From Streptomyces griseus (GTDB lineage: Bacteria; Actinomycetota; Actinomycetes; Streptomycetales; Streptomycetaceae), in contig MUNB01000254.1 in NCBI GenBank assembly GCA_002154345.1, positions 1 to 35,375 of the forward strand: a stretch of DNA of 35,375 nucleotides. The letters are read 5' to 3'. The number at the start of each line of letters is the position of its first letter. The first letter of the stretch is position 1. The position numbers and the translations under genes were made by a program. This document shows, one piece after another, positions 7,960 through 17,299 of the stretch. The notes beneath the pieces were generated by a model. It worked only from the letters and a program-made list of their open reading frames with translations, made no database searches and was not told the origin of the DNA.

Positions 7960-9561
7960 TCAGCGCCCCGATCTCGCGGGCAGCGCCTGCACGGCCTGGT
8001 CCAGGGCCTGGAGGAAACGATTGGTCGTGGCCCGGTCGCGGACCGCGAGCCGCAGCCACTGCGGCCCGAGCCCCGGGAACGTATCTCCGCGCCGGGCCGC
8101 GAAGCCCAGCAGCCGCAGCCGCTCCCGCACCTCCGCCGCCCGCTCCAGACGCACCAGGACGAACGGCCCCCGGGCCGCCTCCACCGCCTCCACCTCGCTG
8201 AACTCGGCCAGCCCGGCGAGCAGATGGGCCCGGTCCACGGTGATCCGGTCCGCCGCCTCGGCCGCCTCCACCAGCGCCCGCGGCTCCATGCACGCCTCGG
8301 CCGCCGCGAGCGCCGGGGTGGACACCGGCCACAGCGGCTGCGCCTCCGCGAGCAGCGCCACCGTCTCCGGCTCGGCCAGGACATAGCCGATCCGCAGCCC
8401 GGCGAGTCCCCAGGTCTTGGTGAGACTGCGCAGCACCACGAGCCCCGGGATGTCCGTCCGCCCGCACAACGCCTCGCGCTCGCCCGGCACGACGTCCATG
8501 AACGCCTCGTCGACCACCAGCGTCCGCCCCGGCCGCGCCAGCCGCTCCAGCAGGGCCGCCGGATGCAGCACGGACGTCGGGTTCGTCGGATTGCCGATCA
8601 CCACGAGGTCCGCCTGCTCGGGCACGGCCGCCGGATCGAGCCGGAAACCGTCCTCCGCCCGCAGCAGCACCCGGCCCACCCCGTGCCCGGCCGCCCGGAG
8701 CGCCGCCTCCGGCTCGGTGAACTGCGGATGCACCACGACCGGACACCGGGCCGGAAGGGCCCGGGCGATCAGGACGAACGCCTCGGCCGCGCCCGCCGTC
8801 AACAGCACCCGCTCCACCGGCAGCCCGTGCCGGCCCGCGACCGCGGCCCGGGCGGAGGACCCGTCCGGGTAGGCGGCCAGCGAGGTGAGCGACGCGGCTA
8901 TCCGCTCGCGCAGCCACTCCGGGGGAGTGTGGGTACGGACGTTCACGGCGAGATCGGTCAGATTCTCGCCGCGCACCTCCGCGTCGCCGTGGTGGCGCAG
9001 GTCGGGCCCGGCGCTCTCGATGTTCTGTGTGGGGGGAGTCATGGCAGCCATGGTGAACGGGCGGGAGCCCCCCGTCACCGGTGAGGTGGAAGTTTTCCTC
9101 CCGGAAACATCGAAAGTCCCGGTGGCGGACGGAAGACGCCGGGCCACCGCGCAGGTCGCCACCCCCGCGGACGCGGTGTTCGCGCCCGTGGCACGGGTCT
9201 TCGGCACCACCAGCTCGTCCGCCTCGATCAGCGCAGCCGCCTCCGCGACCGACCCGGTCCCCACCGCCGCGCCCACCGCGCCCGAGGGGTGCGGCACACG
9301 GACCGCGGCCAGCGCCCCGGCCGGATGCGTCCGCACCGGCACCCCGAGCCGGGCCGCCGCCGCCACGATCCCCGGCTCGTCCCCCTTCGCGTCGACCGTG
9401 GCCACCTCCACCACGTCCGCCGCGTCCAGGCCGGCCCCGCTCAACACCGCCTCGATCAGGGCGAACACCGCATCGCCGGAGGCGCCGCGGCGCGCGCCGA
9501 CCCCCACCACCAGACTGCGGGCGCCGGACTCCGGTCCGGGGCCGACGGATGCTCCGGTCAT
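7960..9561 (-). CDS. cobC: CbiG_C/CobE-like domain fused to a CobC-type PLP enzyme
   Basis: One uninterrupted 533-residue frame encodes two domains. Residues 15-140 (SLVVGVGARRGAS, then VATVDAKGDEPGIVAAAARLGVP) match the C-terminal domain of CbiG/CobE, which in B12 synthesis acts in the ring-contraction part of the pathway. Residues 185-530 form a class I/II aminotransferase fold of the CobC/CobD family, which makes the aminopropanol(-phosphate) arm. They carry GNPTNPT (323-329), DEAF (351-354) and the PLP lysine K382 in SLTKTWGLAGLRIGY. A low-conservation linker (about 141-185) joins them. The ATG at 9561 has AGGA 9 bases upstream. An internal ATG (residue 171 or 174) lacks a well-placed Shine-Dalgarno sequence, so a fusion is favoured over two genes. 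Confidence 0.85.
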   Translation of the reverse strand: MTGASVGPGPESGARSLVVGVGARRGASGDAVFALIEAVLSGAGLDAADVVEVATVDAKGDEPGIVAAAARLGVPVRTHPAGALAAVRVPHPSGAVGAAVGTGSVAEAAALIEADELVVPKTRATGANTASAGVATCAVARRLPSATGTFDVSGRKTSTSPVTGGSRPFTMAAMTPPTQNIESAGPDLRHHGDAEVRGENLTDLAVNVRTHTPPEWLRERIAASLTSLAAYPDGSSARAAVAGRHGLPVERVLLTAGAAEAFVLIARALPARCPVVVHPQFTEPEAALRAAGHGVGRVLLRAEDGFRLDPAAVPEQADLVVIGNPTNPTSVLHPAALLERLARPGRTLVVDEAFMDVVPGEREALCGRTDIPGLVVLRSLTKTWGLAGLRIGYVLAEPETVALLAEAQPLWPVSTPALAAAEACMEPRALVEAAEAADRITVDRAHLLAGLAEFSEVEAVEAARGPFVLVRLERAAEVRERLRLLGFAARRGDTFPGLGPQWLRLAVRDRATTNRFLQALDQAVQALPARSGR

Positions 9562-9751
9562 CGGCGGAGTCCTGCCTTTCAGGTCAAACGTCGCGGTGGT
9601 GCGTCGGTGGTACGTCAGGGGTACGGAGGCGGCGGGCGCGGCCGGTCCGTATACGGAGCACGGGCTCGGGCGGCAGGAGAGGCGCCGCGAGCCACGCCGG
9701 TAAGGACACCCTGAGATGCGGAGAGAGGGCGTGATCGGCTAGCAAGGCCCC

Positions 9752-10474
9752 ATGGCGGTGTTCGTCGCGCTCGGCGCGTTCCTGATGACCCTGGCCGGCG
9801 GCTGGGTCGCCCAACGCGTCACCGACCGCCGCCACCTGGTGCTCGGCTTCGCGGGCGGGCTGATGCTCGGTGTGGTCGGACTCGACCTTCTGCCGGAGGC
9901 GATGGAGGCCGCGGGCACCCCGGTGTTCGGCGTGCCCGCCGCCCTGCTGCTGTTCGTCGGAGGCTTCCTGGTGGCCCATCTGGTCGAGGGGCTGCTCGCC
10001 GTACGCCAGGTGGCACACGGGGCGAGCGGCGAACGCGTGCCGGAGGTGGGGCTGACGGCGGCCGCCGCGATGGTCGGCCACAGCCTGATGGACGGCATCG
10101 CGCTCGGCGCCGCCTTCCAGGTCGGCGGATCCATGGGCCTGGCCGTCGCGCTGGCGGTGATCAGTCATGACTTCGCCGACGGATTCAACACGTACACCCT
10201 CACCCGTCTGTACGGGAACGCCCGCCGCAAGGCGCTCCTGATGCTGTTCGCGGCCGCTCTGGCGCCGGTCGTGGGCGCCGCGACGACGCTGCTGTTCACC
10301 CTTCCGGAGGAACTGCTCGGCGGCTATCTCGGCTTCTTCGGCGGCGCGCTGCTCTATCTGGCCGCCGCGGAGATTCTTCCCGAGGCGCACCACACCCATC
10401 CCGCCCGCTCCACCCTTCTCTGCACCATCGGGGGCGCGGGCTTCATCTGGCTGGTCGTCGGCATCGCCGAATGA
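9752..10474 (+). CDS. ZIP-family metal transporter
   Basis: A 240-residue polytopic membrane protein of the ZIP (GufA/ZupT-like) family, which imports divalent metals such as zinc. About eight hydrophobic segments are visible. The metal-binding helices carry H110-SLMD-G (MVGHSLMDGIALG) and H139-D140-FAD (ISHDFADGFN), the paired His/Asp pattern of the family. It lies between the cobC fusion gene and the cobalamin operon, divergent from the former and convergent with cobB. Cobalt or zinc supply to B12 enzymes is therefore a reasonable guess from context only. AAGG precedes the ATG closely (5 bases). Confidence 0.85.
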   Translation: MAVFVALGAFLMTLAGGWVAQRVTDRRHLVLGFAGGLMLGVVGLDLLPEAMEAAGTPVFGVPAALLLFVGGFLVAHLVEGLLAVRQVAHGASGERVPEVGLTAAAAMVGHSLMDGIALGAAFQVGGSMGLAVALAVISHDFADGFNTYTLTRLYGNARRKALLMLFAAALAPVVGAATTLLFTLPEELLGGYLGFFGGALLYLAAAEILPEAHHTHPARSTLLCTIGGAGFIWLVVGIAE

Positions 10475-10521
10475 GCCGTGCGTACGCCCGCACACGCCGC
10501 CGAGGCGAACGCGCCGGCCGC

Positions 10522-11871
10522 TCACCGCGCCCGGCAGTGCCCGACGAACCGCCGGGCCACCTCGGGGGCGGCCGCCCAGTGCGTGTGCAGATAGCTCGCG
10601 TGCACGCCGAGCCGGACGTACCCCTCGACCCGCCGCTCCGGCTGGTGCATGCCCCAGGCCGGGGTGGTCCCGGCGCCCGGCTCCAGCACCGTGCGGTGGA
10701 ACTCGTGACCGCGCATCCGGGTGCCCGCCACCGCCAGCGCGCTGTCCGAGACCGCGACCGCCTGCCGGTACCCGAGCGTGAGCCGCTCCGACATCCGGGC
10801 CTCGGCGTCCAGCACCCCGCACATCGGCTTCCCGTCCAGCTCCCGGGCCAGATACAGCAGCCCCGCGCACTCGGCCGCCACCGGAGCGCCGCCCAGGGCC
10901 AGCTCCGTGACCGCCCGCCGCAACGGCTCGTTCGCCGACAGCTCGGGGGCGTACATCTCCGGGAACCCGCCGCCGATCACCAGACCCGCCGTGCCCACCG
11001 GCAGCTTCTCGTCCCGCAGCGGGTCGAAGGTCACGACCTCCGCGCCGGCCGCCGTCAGCAGCTCGGCGTGTTCCGCGTACGCGAAGGTGAACGCCGCCCC
11101 GCCCGCCACGGCGACGACGGGCTTCTCCGCACCGGGCGCCGGGGCGTACGCGGGCTCCCACGGTTCGTCCGTCAGCGCGGGAGCCGTCCGGGCCAGCGCC
11201 ATCAGCGCGTCCAGGTCGCATCCGGCGAGCACCCGCTCGCCCATGGCGCGTACGGCGTCCACCGCGTCGCCCTGCCGCTCGGCCACCGGCACCAGACCCA
11301 GGTGACGCGAGGGCGTCGCGACCTGCGGGGCCCGCCGGATCACGCCCAGCACCGGCAGGCCGGACTCGTCCAACGCGTCCCGCAGCAGCGCCTCGTGCCG
11401 GTCCGAGGCCACCTTGTTCAGGATCACCCCGCCGATCCGCACCTCCGGGTCCCAGGAGGCGAACCCGTGCACCAGGGCCGCCACCGACCGGGACTGCGAG
11501 GAGGCGTCCACCACCAGCACCACGGGGGCGCGCAGCAGCTTCGCCACCTGCGCGGTGGACGCCAGCTCCCCCTGCCCCGAGGCACCGTCGTACAGCCCCA
11601 TCACGCCCTCGACCACGGCGAGATCGCACCCCGCCGACCCGTGCGCGAACAGCGGGGCGATCAGCTCCGGCCCGCACATGTACGCGTCGAGATTGCGGCC
11701 GGGGCGGCCCGTCGCCAGTGAGTGGTAGCCCGGATCGATGTAGTCCGGGCCCACCTTGTGCGGCGAGACGGCGAGACCGCGCGCGGCGAAGGCGGCCATC
11801 AGACCGGTGGCGACGGTGGTCTTGCCGCTGTTGGAGGCCGGAGCGGCGATGACCAGACGGGGCACGGTCAC
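10522..11871 (-). CDS. cobB: Cobyrinate a,c-diamide synthase CobB/CbiA
   Basis: This enzyme amidates the a and c carboxylates of (hydrogeno)byrinate using ATP and glutamine, in the cytoplasm. The GTG start at 11871 overlaps the cobO stop (GTGA) and gives 449 residues. The N-terminal P-loop is ASNSGKTTVATG (about 12-23), followed by HKVGPDYIDPGYH and GVMGLYDG typical of the family. The C-terminal class I glutamine amidotransferase-like domain has the catalytic cysteine C335 (AAECAGLLYL), GHEFHRT and a histidine near 429 (SYLHTHW). It is the last gene of the riboswitch-led operon and is convergent with the ZIP gene. Confidence 0.95.
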   Translation of the reverse strand: MTVPRLVIAAPASNSGKTTVATGLMAAFAARGLAVSPHKVGPDYIDPGYHSLATGRPGRNLDAYMCGPELIAPLFAHGSAGCDLAVVEGVMGLYDGASGQGELASTAQVAKLLRAPVVLVVDASSQSRSVAALVHGFASWDPEVRIGGVILNKVASDRHEALLRDALDESGLPVLGVIRRAPQVATPSRHLGLVPVAERQGDAVDAVRAMGERVLAGCDLDALMALARTAPALTDEPWEPAYAPAPGAEKPVVAVAGGAAFTFAYAEHAELLTAAGAEVVTFDPLRDEKLPVGTAGLVIGGGFPEMYAPELSANEPLRRAVTELALGGAPVAAECAGLLYLARELDGKPMCGVLDAEARMSERLTLGYRQAVAVSDSALAVAGTRMRGHEFHRTVLEPGAGTTPAWGMHQPERRVEGYVRLGVHASYLHTHWAAAPEVARRFVGHCRAR

Positions 11872-12467
11872 CACTCGATGCCCCTCTGGCCCTTCTGACC
11901 CGCGTCCATCGGGTGCTTGACCTTCGACATGTCGGTCACCAGATCGGCGGCCTCGATGAGCGCGTCCGGCGCGTTGCGGCCGGTGATCACCACGTGCTGG
12001 GTGCCGGGCCGGTTCCGCATCACCTCGACGACCTCGTCGGTGTCGATCCAGCCCCAGTGCATCGGGTAGGCGAACTCGTCGAGCACGTACAGCTTGTACG
12101 TCTCGGCCGCCAGGTCGCGCTTGACCTGCTCCCAGCCCTCGCGGGCCTTCTCCTCGTTGTCGAGCTGACCGTCGCGCTGGACCCAGGACCAGCCCTCGCC
12201 CATCTTGTGCCAGTCGACGGTGCCGCCCTCGCCGCTCGCGCCCAGCACCTTCAGCGCGTTCTCCTCGCCGACCTTCCACTTCGCCGACTTCACGAACTGG
12301 AACACCCCGATCGGCCAGCCCTGGTTCCAGGCCCGCAGCGCGAGCCCGAAGGCGGCGGTCGACTTGCCCTTCCCGATGCCCGTGTGGACGAACAGGAGCG
12401 GGCGGTTGCGCCGCTGCCGGGTGGTGAGCCCGTCGTCCGGCACCGATGTCGGCTGTCCCTGCGGCAT
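11868..12467 (-). CDS. cobO: Cob(I)yrinic acid a,c-diamide adenosyltransferase
   Basis: CobO/BtuR/CobA-type corrinoid adenosyltransferase, which moves the 5'-deoxyadenosyl group of ATP onto the reduced cobalt. The product is 199 residues. The modified P-loop HTGIGKGKSTAAFG (about 28-41) and the following ALRAWNQGWPIGVFQFVK are diagnostic. YVLDEFAYPMHWGW and HVVITGRNAPDALIEAADLVTDM form the rest of the RecA-like core. Its ATG overlaps the preceding stop codon by one base (TAATG). It is placed between the chelatase and cobB genes, fitting stepwise adenosylation and amidation. Confidence 0.96.
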   Translation of the reverse strand: MPQGQPTSVPDDGLTTRQRRNRPLLFVHTGIGKGKSTAAFGLALRAWNQGWPIGVFQFVKSAKWKVGEENALKVLGASGEGGTVDWHKMGEGWSWVQRDGQLDNEEKAREGWEQVKRDLAAETYKLYVLDEFAYPMHWGWIDTDEVVEVMRNRPGTQHVVITGRNAPDALIEAADLVTDMSKVKHPMDAGQKGQRGIEW

Positions 12468-14515
12468 TAAGCGGCCCTCCCGGCTGCGGTGACGTCCTTG
12501 ACGAGCCCGGCGATCGAGTCGGCCCGCAGCTCGTCGAGCGTGACGGCGGTGCCTCCCAGTTCCCGGGCCAACTCCCCGGCGAGACCGAGGCGTACGTACC
12601 CCGACTCGCAGTCCACGACGACCGAGGCCGCCCCTTCGGACCGGTGCAGCCGTGCCGCCCGCCCCGCGAGCGCCACGGGCTCCGGCCCGCCGGTCGCCCG
12701 TCCGTCCGTGACGACGACGAGCAGGGGCCGCCGCGAAGGGTCGCGCAGCCGCTCCACCCGCAGGACGTCATGGGCCTTGAGCAGCCCGGCGGCGAGCGGA
12801 GTGCGCCCGCCCGTCGGCAGCGACTCCAGCCGTGCGGCGGCCGCGTCCACCGACGAGGTCGGCGGCAGCGCCACCTCCGCCTCCTTGCCCCGGAAGGTGA
12901 CCAGACCGACCTTGTCCCGCCGCTGGTAGGCGTCCAGCAGCAGCGACAGCACGGCCCCTTTGACCGCGCTCATCCGCTGCCGGGCCGCCATCGACCCGGA
13001 GGCGTCCACGACGAACAGCACGAGGTTGCCCTCACGCCCCTCCCGGGTCGCCTGCCGCAGATCGTCCCGGCGCACCACGAGCCCGCGCCCGGCCCGCCCG
13101 CGCGCCCGCTGGTGCGGGGCGGCGGCCTGCACGGTCGCGGCCAGGTGAAGCTTGGTCAGCGACCCCTGCGGGCGGCGCGCGCCGGTCGTACGCCCGTGCT
13201 CGGTACGGGCCCGGGAGCGCCGCCCGGCAGCGCCCTCGCCGAGCCCCGGCACGCTGAGCATCTTCGTCCGGAACGGCTCGGCGGACGCCACCGGCTGCTG
13301 CTCGGCCCCGGTGGACCGGCCGGGCGCGTCGGGGGTGCCCTCGGGAGCCTGCGACGGCGTGTCGCCGTCCTCGCCGCCCTGGCCCTGCGGCGGCGTACGG
13401 TCGTCGTCGGCCTGCGGCGGCACACCCCCGCCGCCACCGCCGTCGTCGTTCCCGCCACCGTCGGGGTCGGGATCGGGCTGGTCATCGTCGTCGTGGTCGT
13501 CCTGCGGACCGGCCTCGTCCAGGGTCTGGTCGAGCTTGTCCTCGTCCAGGCCCGGCGCGTCGAAGGGGTTGCGGCGACGCCGGTGGGGGAGTGCGAGGAG
13601 CGCGGCCTGCCGCACGTCGTCGGCGGTGACCTCCTCGCGCCCCGCCCAGGCGGCCAGCGCGGTGGCGGTACGGGCCATCACGATGTCGGCCCGCATCCCG
13701 TCCACCTCGAACGCGGCGCAGGTGGCGGCGATCTGCCGCAACACGCCGTCGCCGAGCACGACACGGGGCAGCAGGGCGCGCGCATCGGCGATCCGCTGCC
13801 GCAGGGCGCTCTCCTCCTCGGCCCAGCGCGCCGCGAAGCCCTCGGGATCGTCGTCGTACGCGAGCCGGCGCCGCACGACCTCGACCCGCTCGTCGGTGTC
13901 CCGGGACGCGGCCACCTCGACGGTCAGCCCGAACCGGTCCAGCAACTGCGGCCGCAGCTCGCCCTCTTCCGGGTTCATCGTCCCGACCAGCAGGAACCGC
14001 GCGGCATGCCGTACGGAGACGCCCTCGCGCTCCACGTACGAGGCGCCCATGGCCGCCGCGTCCAGCAGCAGGTCCACCAGGTGGTCGTGGAGCAGGTTGA
14101 CCTCGTCGACGTACAGGATCCCACGATGCGCGTCGGCCAGCAGCCCCGGCTCGAACGCCTTTACGCCCTCCGAGAGCGCCCGCTCGATGTCCAGCGCCCC
14201 CACGAGCCGGTCCTCGGACGCGCCGACGGGCAGCTCCACGGTCCGCGCGGCCCGCGACACACCGGCCGCCTCCGCGTGCGGCCCGTCGGGACACGCCGGA
14301 TCGGGCGAGGCCGGGTCACAGGAGAACCGGCACCCGGGCACGACGGCGACCTCGGGCATGAGGGCGGCCAGCGCACGCACGGCGGTGGACTTGGCGGTCC
14401 CCTTCTCCCCTCGCACGAGCACCCCGCCGACAGCCGGACTGACCGCGTTCAGCAACAGCCCGAGCCGCAGGTCGTCCTGCCCGACGATCGCGGTGAAGGG
14501 ATACGGCGTACTCAC
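12467..14515 (-). CDS. ChlI-ChlD-type putative cobaltochelatase AAA+/vWA subunit
   Basis: A 682-residue fusion of an AAA+ ATPase (ChlI/BchI-like, residues 1-310) and a von Willebrand A domain (ChlD-like, about 495-682). An acidic, Pro/Gly-rich linker (about 315-400) connects them, as in chelatase D subunits. Walker A is GEKGTAKST (36-44); the sensor region contains [18 protein letters not shown]. The MIDAS motif is DASGSM (about 504-509), with TDGRATGG later. Its place inside a B12 operon argues for cobalt rather than magnesium insertion, together with a CobN-type large subunit not in this window. The GTG start overlaps the cobQ stop (GTGA). Confidence 0.9.
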   Translation of the reverse strand: MSTPYPFTAIVGQDDLRLGLLLNAVSPAVGGVLVRGEKGTAKSTAVRALAALMPEVAVVPGCRFSCDPASPDPACPDGPHAEAAGVSRAARTVELPVGASEDRLVGALDIERALSEGVKAFEPGLLADAHRGILYVDEVNLLHDHLVDLLLDAAAMGASYVEREGVSVRHAARFLLVGTMNPEEGELRPQLLDRFGLTVEVAASRDTDERVEVVRRRLAYDDDPEGFAARWAEEESALRQRIADARALLPRVVLGDGVLRQIAATCAAFEVDGMRADIVMARTATALAAWAGREEVTADDVRQAALLALPHRRRRNPFDAPGLDEDKLDQTLDEAGPQDDHDDDDQPDPDPDGGGNDDGGGGGGVPPQADDDRTPPQGQGGEDGDTPSQAPEGTPDAPGRSTGAEQQPVASAEPFRTKMLSVPGLGEGAAGRRSRARTEHGRTTGARRPQGSLTKLHLAATVQAAAPHQRARGRAGRGLVVRRDDLRQATREGREGNLVLFVVDASGSMAARQRMSAVKGAVLSLLLDAYQRRDKVGLVTFRGKEAEVALPPTSSVDAAAARLESLPTGGRTPLAAGLLKAHDVLRVERLRDPSRRPLLVVVTDGRATGGPEPVALAGRAARLHRSEGAASVVVDCESGYVRLGLAGELARELGGTAVTLDELRADSIAGLVKDVTAAGRAA

Positions 14516-16230
14516 AAGGCCTCCTGGTCGACATGCTGTTCAGCTTCCTGCCCGAGCCCGGCGGACCCGGCGAAATCAAGCCCTTCGCCCTTTGACGCAT
14601 CGGATCCGGCGATTTCCAGCCCCTCGCCCCTTGACGCAGCGGACCCGGCGAAATCAAGCCCCTCCGGCGATTGAGGAGCGGGGTCCGGGGCAGCGCCCCG
14701 GCTCTCCGGAGCCCCCGCACCGAGCGACGGCGCCCCCGGCGGCACGAACGGCAACCCGGACGGCGCCCCGCCCTCGATCAACCGCCACAACGCATCCGTA
14801 TCCGCGTGCTCCTCCACCAGATCCCCCAGCCGATCCAGCTGCTCCTCCCGCAACACCCCGAAACTCGTGTCCGGCGCGGGAACGAACCGCCGCCCGGCGG
14901 CCCGGGCCACCTCCACCAGGAACCGCCGCCGGAACGCATCGCTCTCCAGCGACCCGTGCCAGTGCGTCCCCCACACCGCACCCACCCGGCACCCGTCCAG
15001 GAACGGCTCCCCGCCCCGTACATCGGCCACCCCGTGGTGGATCTCGTACCCCTCCACCGGCTCGCCCAGCGCCGAACCGACCGGCCGCGCCAGCGTCTTG
15101 TCCCGGTCGAAGCGAATCCGTACGGGAAGGATCCCCAGCCCGTCCACGACCCCCGCCCGCGACTCCACCTCGTCCTCGATGCGCTCACCGAGCACCTGGA
15201 ACCCGCCGCAGATGCCGAGCACCGGCCGGCCCTCCGCCGCCCGCCGCACCAACGCGTCCGCGAGCCCCCGCTCGCGCAGCCAGGCCAGCGCCTTCACCGT
15301 GCCGCGCGTCCCGGGCACGATCACCAGGTCCGCGTCGGCCAGCTCATCGGCCCGGTCCGCGAACCGCACGACGACGCCCGGTTCGGCGGCCAGCGCGTCC
15401 ACATCGGTGAAGTTGGACATCAACGGCACCGCGCAGACCGCCACCCGCAGCACGTCCTCCCCGTGCGGCGGCGCCACGACCGACTCCCGGACCGCACCGC
15501 GCAGGGACACCCGCAGGCCGTCCTCCTCGTCGATGCCGAGCCCGTGGGCGTACGGCAGCACTCCGTACGTCCGCCGCCCGGTCAGGCCGTGGAGCATGTC
15601 CAGCCCCGGCTCCAGCAGTGAGACGTCGCCCCGGAACTTGTTCACCAGATAGCCCGCGACCAGTGCCTGGTCCTCGGCGCTCAGCAGCGCCGTCGTGCCG
15701 AAGAACGAGGCGAACACCCCGCCCCGGTCGATGTCACCGACCACCAGCACGGGGAACCGAGCGGCCCGCGCGATGCCCATGTTCACGATGTCGGTCCGCC
15801 GCAGATTGATCTCGGCCGGCGACCCGGCCCCTTCGCAGATCACCGCGTCATGGCTCGCCCGCAGCTGCTCCAGACAGTCCGTGACCGTGCCGAGCAGCGC
15901 CTCCTGACGGCCCCCGTGGTACCCCCGGGCGCTCATCTCGCCGACCGGCTTCCCCATCAGGACCACCTGGCTGGACCGGTCGCCGCCGGGCTTCAGCAGC
16001 ACCGGGTTCATCAGGGCCGTCGGCTCCACCCGGGCGGCCTGCGCCTGCATCGCCTGGGCCCGCCCGATCTCCGCGCCCTGGCGGGTCACGAAGGAGTTCA
16101 GGGACATGTTCTGCGCCTTGAACGGCGCGACCTTCACGCCCCGGCGCACCAGCCACCGGCAGATGCCCGCCGTGACGACGCTCTTGCCCGCGTCCGATGT
16201 GGTGCCCGCGACCAGCAGTCCGCCGCTCAT
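14512..16230 (-). CDS. cobQ: Adenosylcobyric acid synthase CobQ/CbiP with a repeat-derived C-terminal tail
   Basis: CobQ amidates the remaining four carboxylates of adenosylcobyrinate a,c-diamide using glutamine and ATP. The ATG at 16230 overlaps the cbiB stop (ATGA). The protein has 572 residues: P-loop [14 protein letters not shown] (9-22), SLNSF and [12 protein letters not shown] in the synthetase domain, and a triad-type glutamine amidotransferase domain with C341 ([11 protein letters not shown]) and H398/H399 (EGYEIHHG). The family core ends near residue 485. The last 87 residues are Pro/Gly-rich and contain three near copies of a 13-residue repeat (524-561) encoded by a 39-bp DNA repeat. 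This tail is unlikely to be needed for catalysis. Confidence 0.95.
   Translation of the reverse strand: MSGGLLVAGTTSDAGKSVVTAGICRWLVRRGVKVAPFKAQNMSLNSFVTRQGAEIGRAQAMQAQAARVEPTALMNPVLLKPGGDRSSQVVLMGKPVGEMSARGYHGGRQEALLGTVTDCLEQLRASHDAVICEGAGSPAEINLRRTDIVNMGIARAARFPVLVVGDIDRGGVFASFFGTTALLSAEDQALVAGYLVNKFRGDVSLLEPGLDMLHGLTGRRTYGVLPYAHGLGIDEEDGLRVSLRGAVRESVVAPPHGEDVLRVAVCAVPLMSNFTDVDALAAEPGVVVRFADRADELADADLVIVPGTRGTVKALAWLRERGLADALVRRAAEGRPVLGICGGFQVLGERIEDEVESRAGVVDGLGILPVRIRFDRDKTLARPVGSALGEPVEGYEIHHGVADVRGGEPFLDGCRVGAVWGTHWHGSLESDAFRRRFLVEVARAAGRRFVPAPDTSFGVLREEQLDRLGDLVEEHADTDALWRLIEGGAPSGLPFVPPGAPSLGAGAPESRGAAPDPAPQSPEGLDFAGSAASRGEGLEIAGSDASKGEGLDFAGSAGLGQEAEQHVDQEAL
14560..14664. repeat. 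39-bp tandem repeat inside the 3' end of cobQ
   Basis: Two full 39-base units (14587-14625 and 14626-14664) and a partial third (14560-14586) share GGCTTGATTTCGCCGGGTCC-like sequence on the minus strand. Because the unit is 13 codons long, it reads as [13 protein letters not shown]-type peptides. Next to it at 14684-14702 lies a CCGGGGC-AGC-containing hairpin. The sequence resembles a repeat I recall as common in Streptomyces intergenic regions. Confidence 0.8.
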
Positions 16231-17177
16231 GCCCGTCCCCGCTTCCGTCCCACGACTGTCCGGCCCACCACGCACACCCCGAGGGCCAACGCACTCACCC
16301 GGCGCGAGAGCCGCACCGCGCGTTCGATGTCCGCGCCCCGGACCTCCCGTCCGGCCGCCCCGTTGAGCACCGGCCGATGTTCGACGCGCCCCGCGTACGC
16401 CAGCGTCCCGCCCAGCCGTACGCCGAGCGCCCCCGCGAACGCGGCCTCCACCGGCCCCGCGTTCGGGCTCGGATGGCGCCCCGCGTCCGCCTTCCAGGCG
16501 CGTACGGCCTCCGAGGGCCGCCCGCCCGCCACGACGGCCAGCGCGGCCGTCAGCCGCGCTCCGGGCCACCCCGCGAGGTCGTCCAGGCGGGCCGAGGCCC
16601 AGCCGTAACGGCGGTGGCGGGGCGACTTGTGGCCGACCATCGCGTCCAGGGTGTTCACGGCCCGGAAGCCGACGAGCCCCGGCACCCCGCCGATCGCCCC
16701 CCACACCAGGGCGCCGACGACGGCGTCCGAGGTGTTCTCCGCGACCGACTCCACCACGGCGCGGGCGATCTGCGGCCCGTCCAGGGAGTGCGGATCACGC
16801 CCGCACAGATGCGGCAGCCGCTCCCGGGCCACCTCCAGGTCCCCGGCGGCCAGCGCGCCGCCGATGGCGCGGGCCTCCCGGCCCAGCGACGTACCGCCGA
16901 CGACCGACCACGTGGTGGCGGCCGTCAGCGCGACGGCGAGCGCGGGGCGTCCCCGTACGGCACGGGCGGCCAGTGCGGCGGCCCCCACGGCGCCTCCGGC
17001 GCACAGCAGGGTGTGCAGCGCACCCCGGCCCCGGTCGTCACGCCACAGCAAGGACTCCACCCGCGCGGCGGCCCGGCCGAAACCGGCGACGGGATGGCCC
17101 CGCCGGGGGTCGCCCAGAGCCGCGTCGGCGATCAGCCCGGCGGTGGCGCCGTAGGCGAAGACACGGTCGGCACGCAC
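16227..17177 (-). CDS. cbiB: Adenosylcobinamide-phosphate synthase CbiB/CobD
   Basis: CbiB joins aminopropanol (or its phosphate) to adenosylcobyrate, giving adenosylcobinamide (phosphate). It is an integral membrane protein. The 316-residue product carries the family N-terminal motif DAALGDPRRGHPVAGFGR and, further on, DGPQIARAVVESVAENTSDAVV and FRAVNTLDAMVGHKSPRH. Hydrophobic segments are spread through the chain. The GTG at 17177 comes 3 bases after the stop of a 26-codon leader frame and lacks its own clear Shine-Dalgarno sequence, suggesting coupled translation. It is the first large gene downstream of the B12 riboswitch. Confidence 0.95.
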   Translation of the reverse strand: MRADRVFAYGATAGLIADAALGDPRRGHPVAGFGRAAARVESLLWRDDRGRGALHTLLCAGGAVGAAALAARAVRGRPALAVALTAATTWSVVGGTSLGREARAIGGALAAGDLEVARERLPHLCGRDPHSLDGPQIARAVVESVAENTSDAVVGALVWGAIGGVPGLVGFRAVNTLDAMVGHKSPRHRRYGWASARLDDLAGWPGARLTAALAVVAGGRPSEAVRAWKADAGRHPSPNAGPVEAAFAGALGVRLGGTLAYAGRVEHRPVLNGAAGREVRGADIERAVRLSRRVSALALGVCVVGRTVVGRKRGRA

Positions 17178-17180
17178 GGT

Positions 17181-17261
17181 TCAGCCCGCCGCGGGCAGAG
17201 GCGTTCCGGCACGAAGAGGTACGGGACGAGGCACAGGATGCGGCGCACGGCGGCCGGGCAT
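17181..17261 (-). CDS. Possible 26-residue leader frame between the B12 riboswitch and cbiB
   Basis: An ATG at 17261 has GAGG 9 bases upstream, better placed than any signal before cbiB. It opens a 26-codon frame (starting MPGRRAPHPVPRP, Pro/Arg-rich) that stops at 17181, 3 bases before the cbiB GTG. The expression platform of the riboswitch may therefore control initiation here and pass on translation to cbiB. No homologue is known to me. It could be chance, but the Shine-Dalgarno sequence and stop/start spacing support translation. Confidence 0.45.
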   Translation of the reverse strand: MPGRRAPHPVPRPVPLRAGTPLPAAG

Positions 17262-17299
17262 GGCGTATGTCCTCACTCAGGGTCCGCGCCCTGGTTCGA

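Noticed and set aside
6272-8917. Long open frame of more than 800 codons on the minus strand across the amidohydrolase and LAETG genes
   Set aside because: Its product is Gly/Arg/Ala-rich without any domain, and it runs antisense to well-supported genes. Such frames arise from strong third-position G+C bias.
9562-9751. Possible second B12 riboswitch between cobC and the ZIP gene
   Set aside because: Neither strand shows the B12 box GCCACTG or the flanking conserved segments.
12467-14515. Magnesium chelatase for (bacterio)chlorophyll
   Set aside because: The gene lies inside a B12 operon with overlapping starts, and no chlorophyll genes are near, so cobalt is favoured.
12446-15410. Plus-strand open frames of 740-750 codons opposite the chelatase and cobQ genes
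   Set aside because: They are low-complexity Pro/Ser/Arg sequences antisense to genes with clear catalytic motifs.
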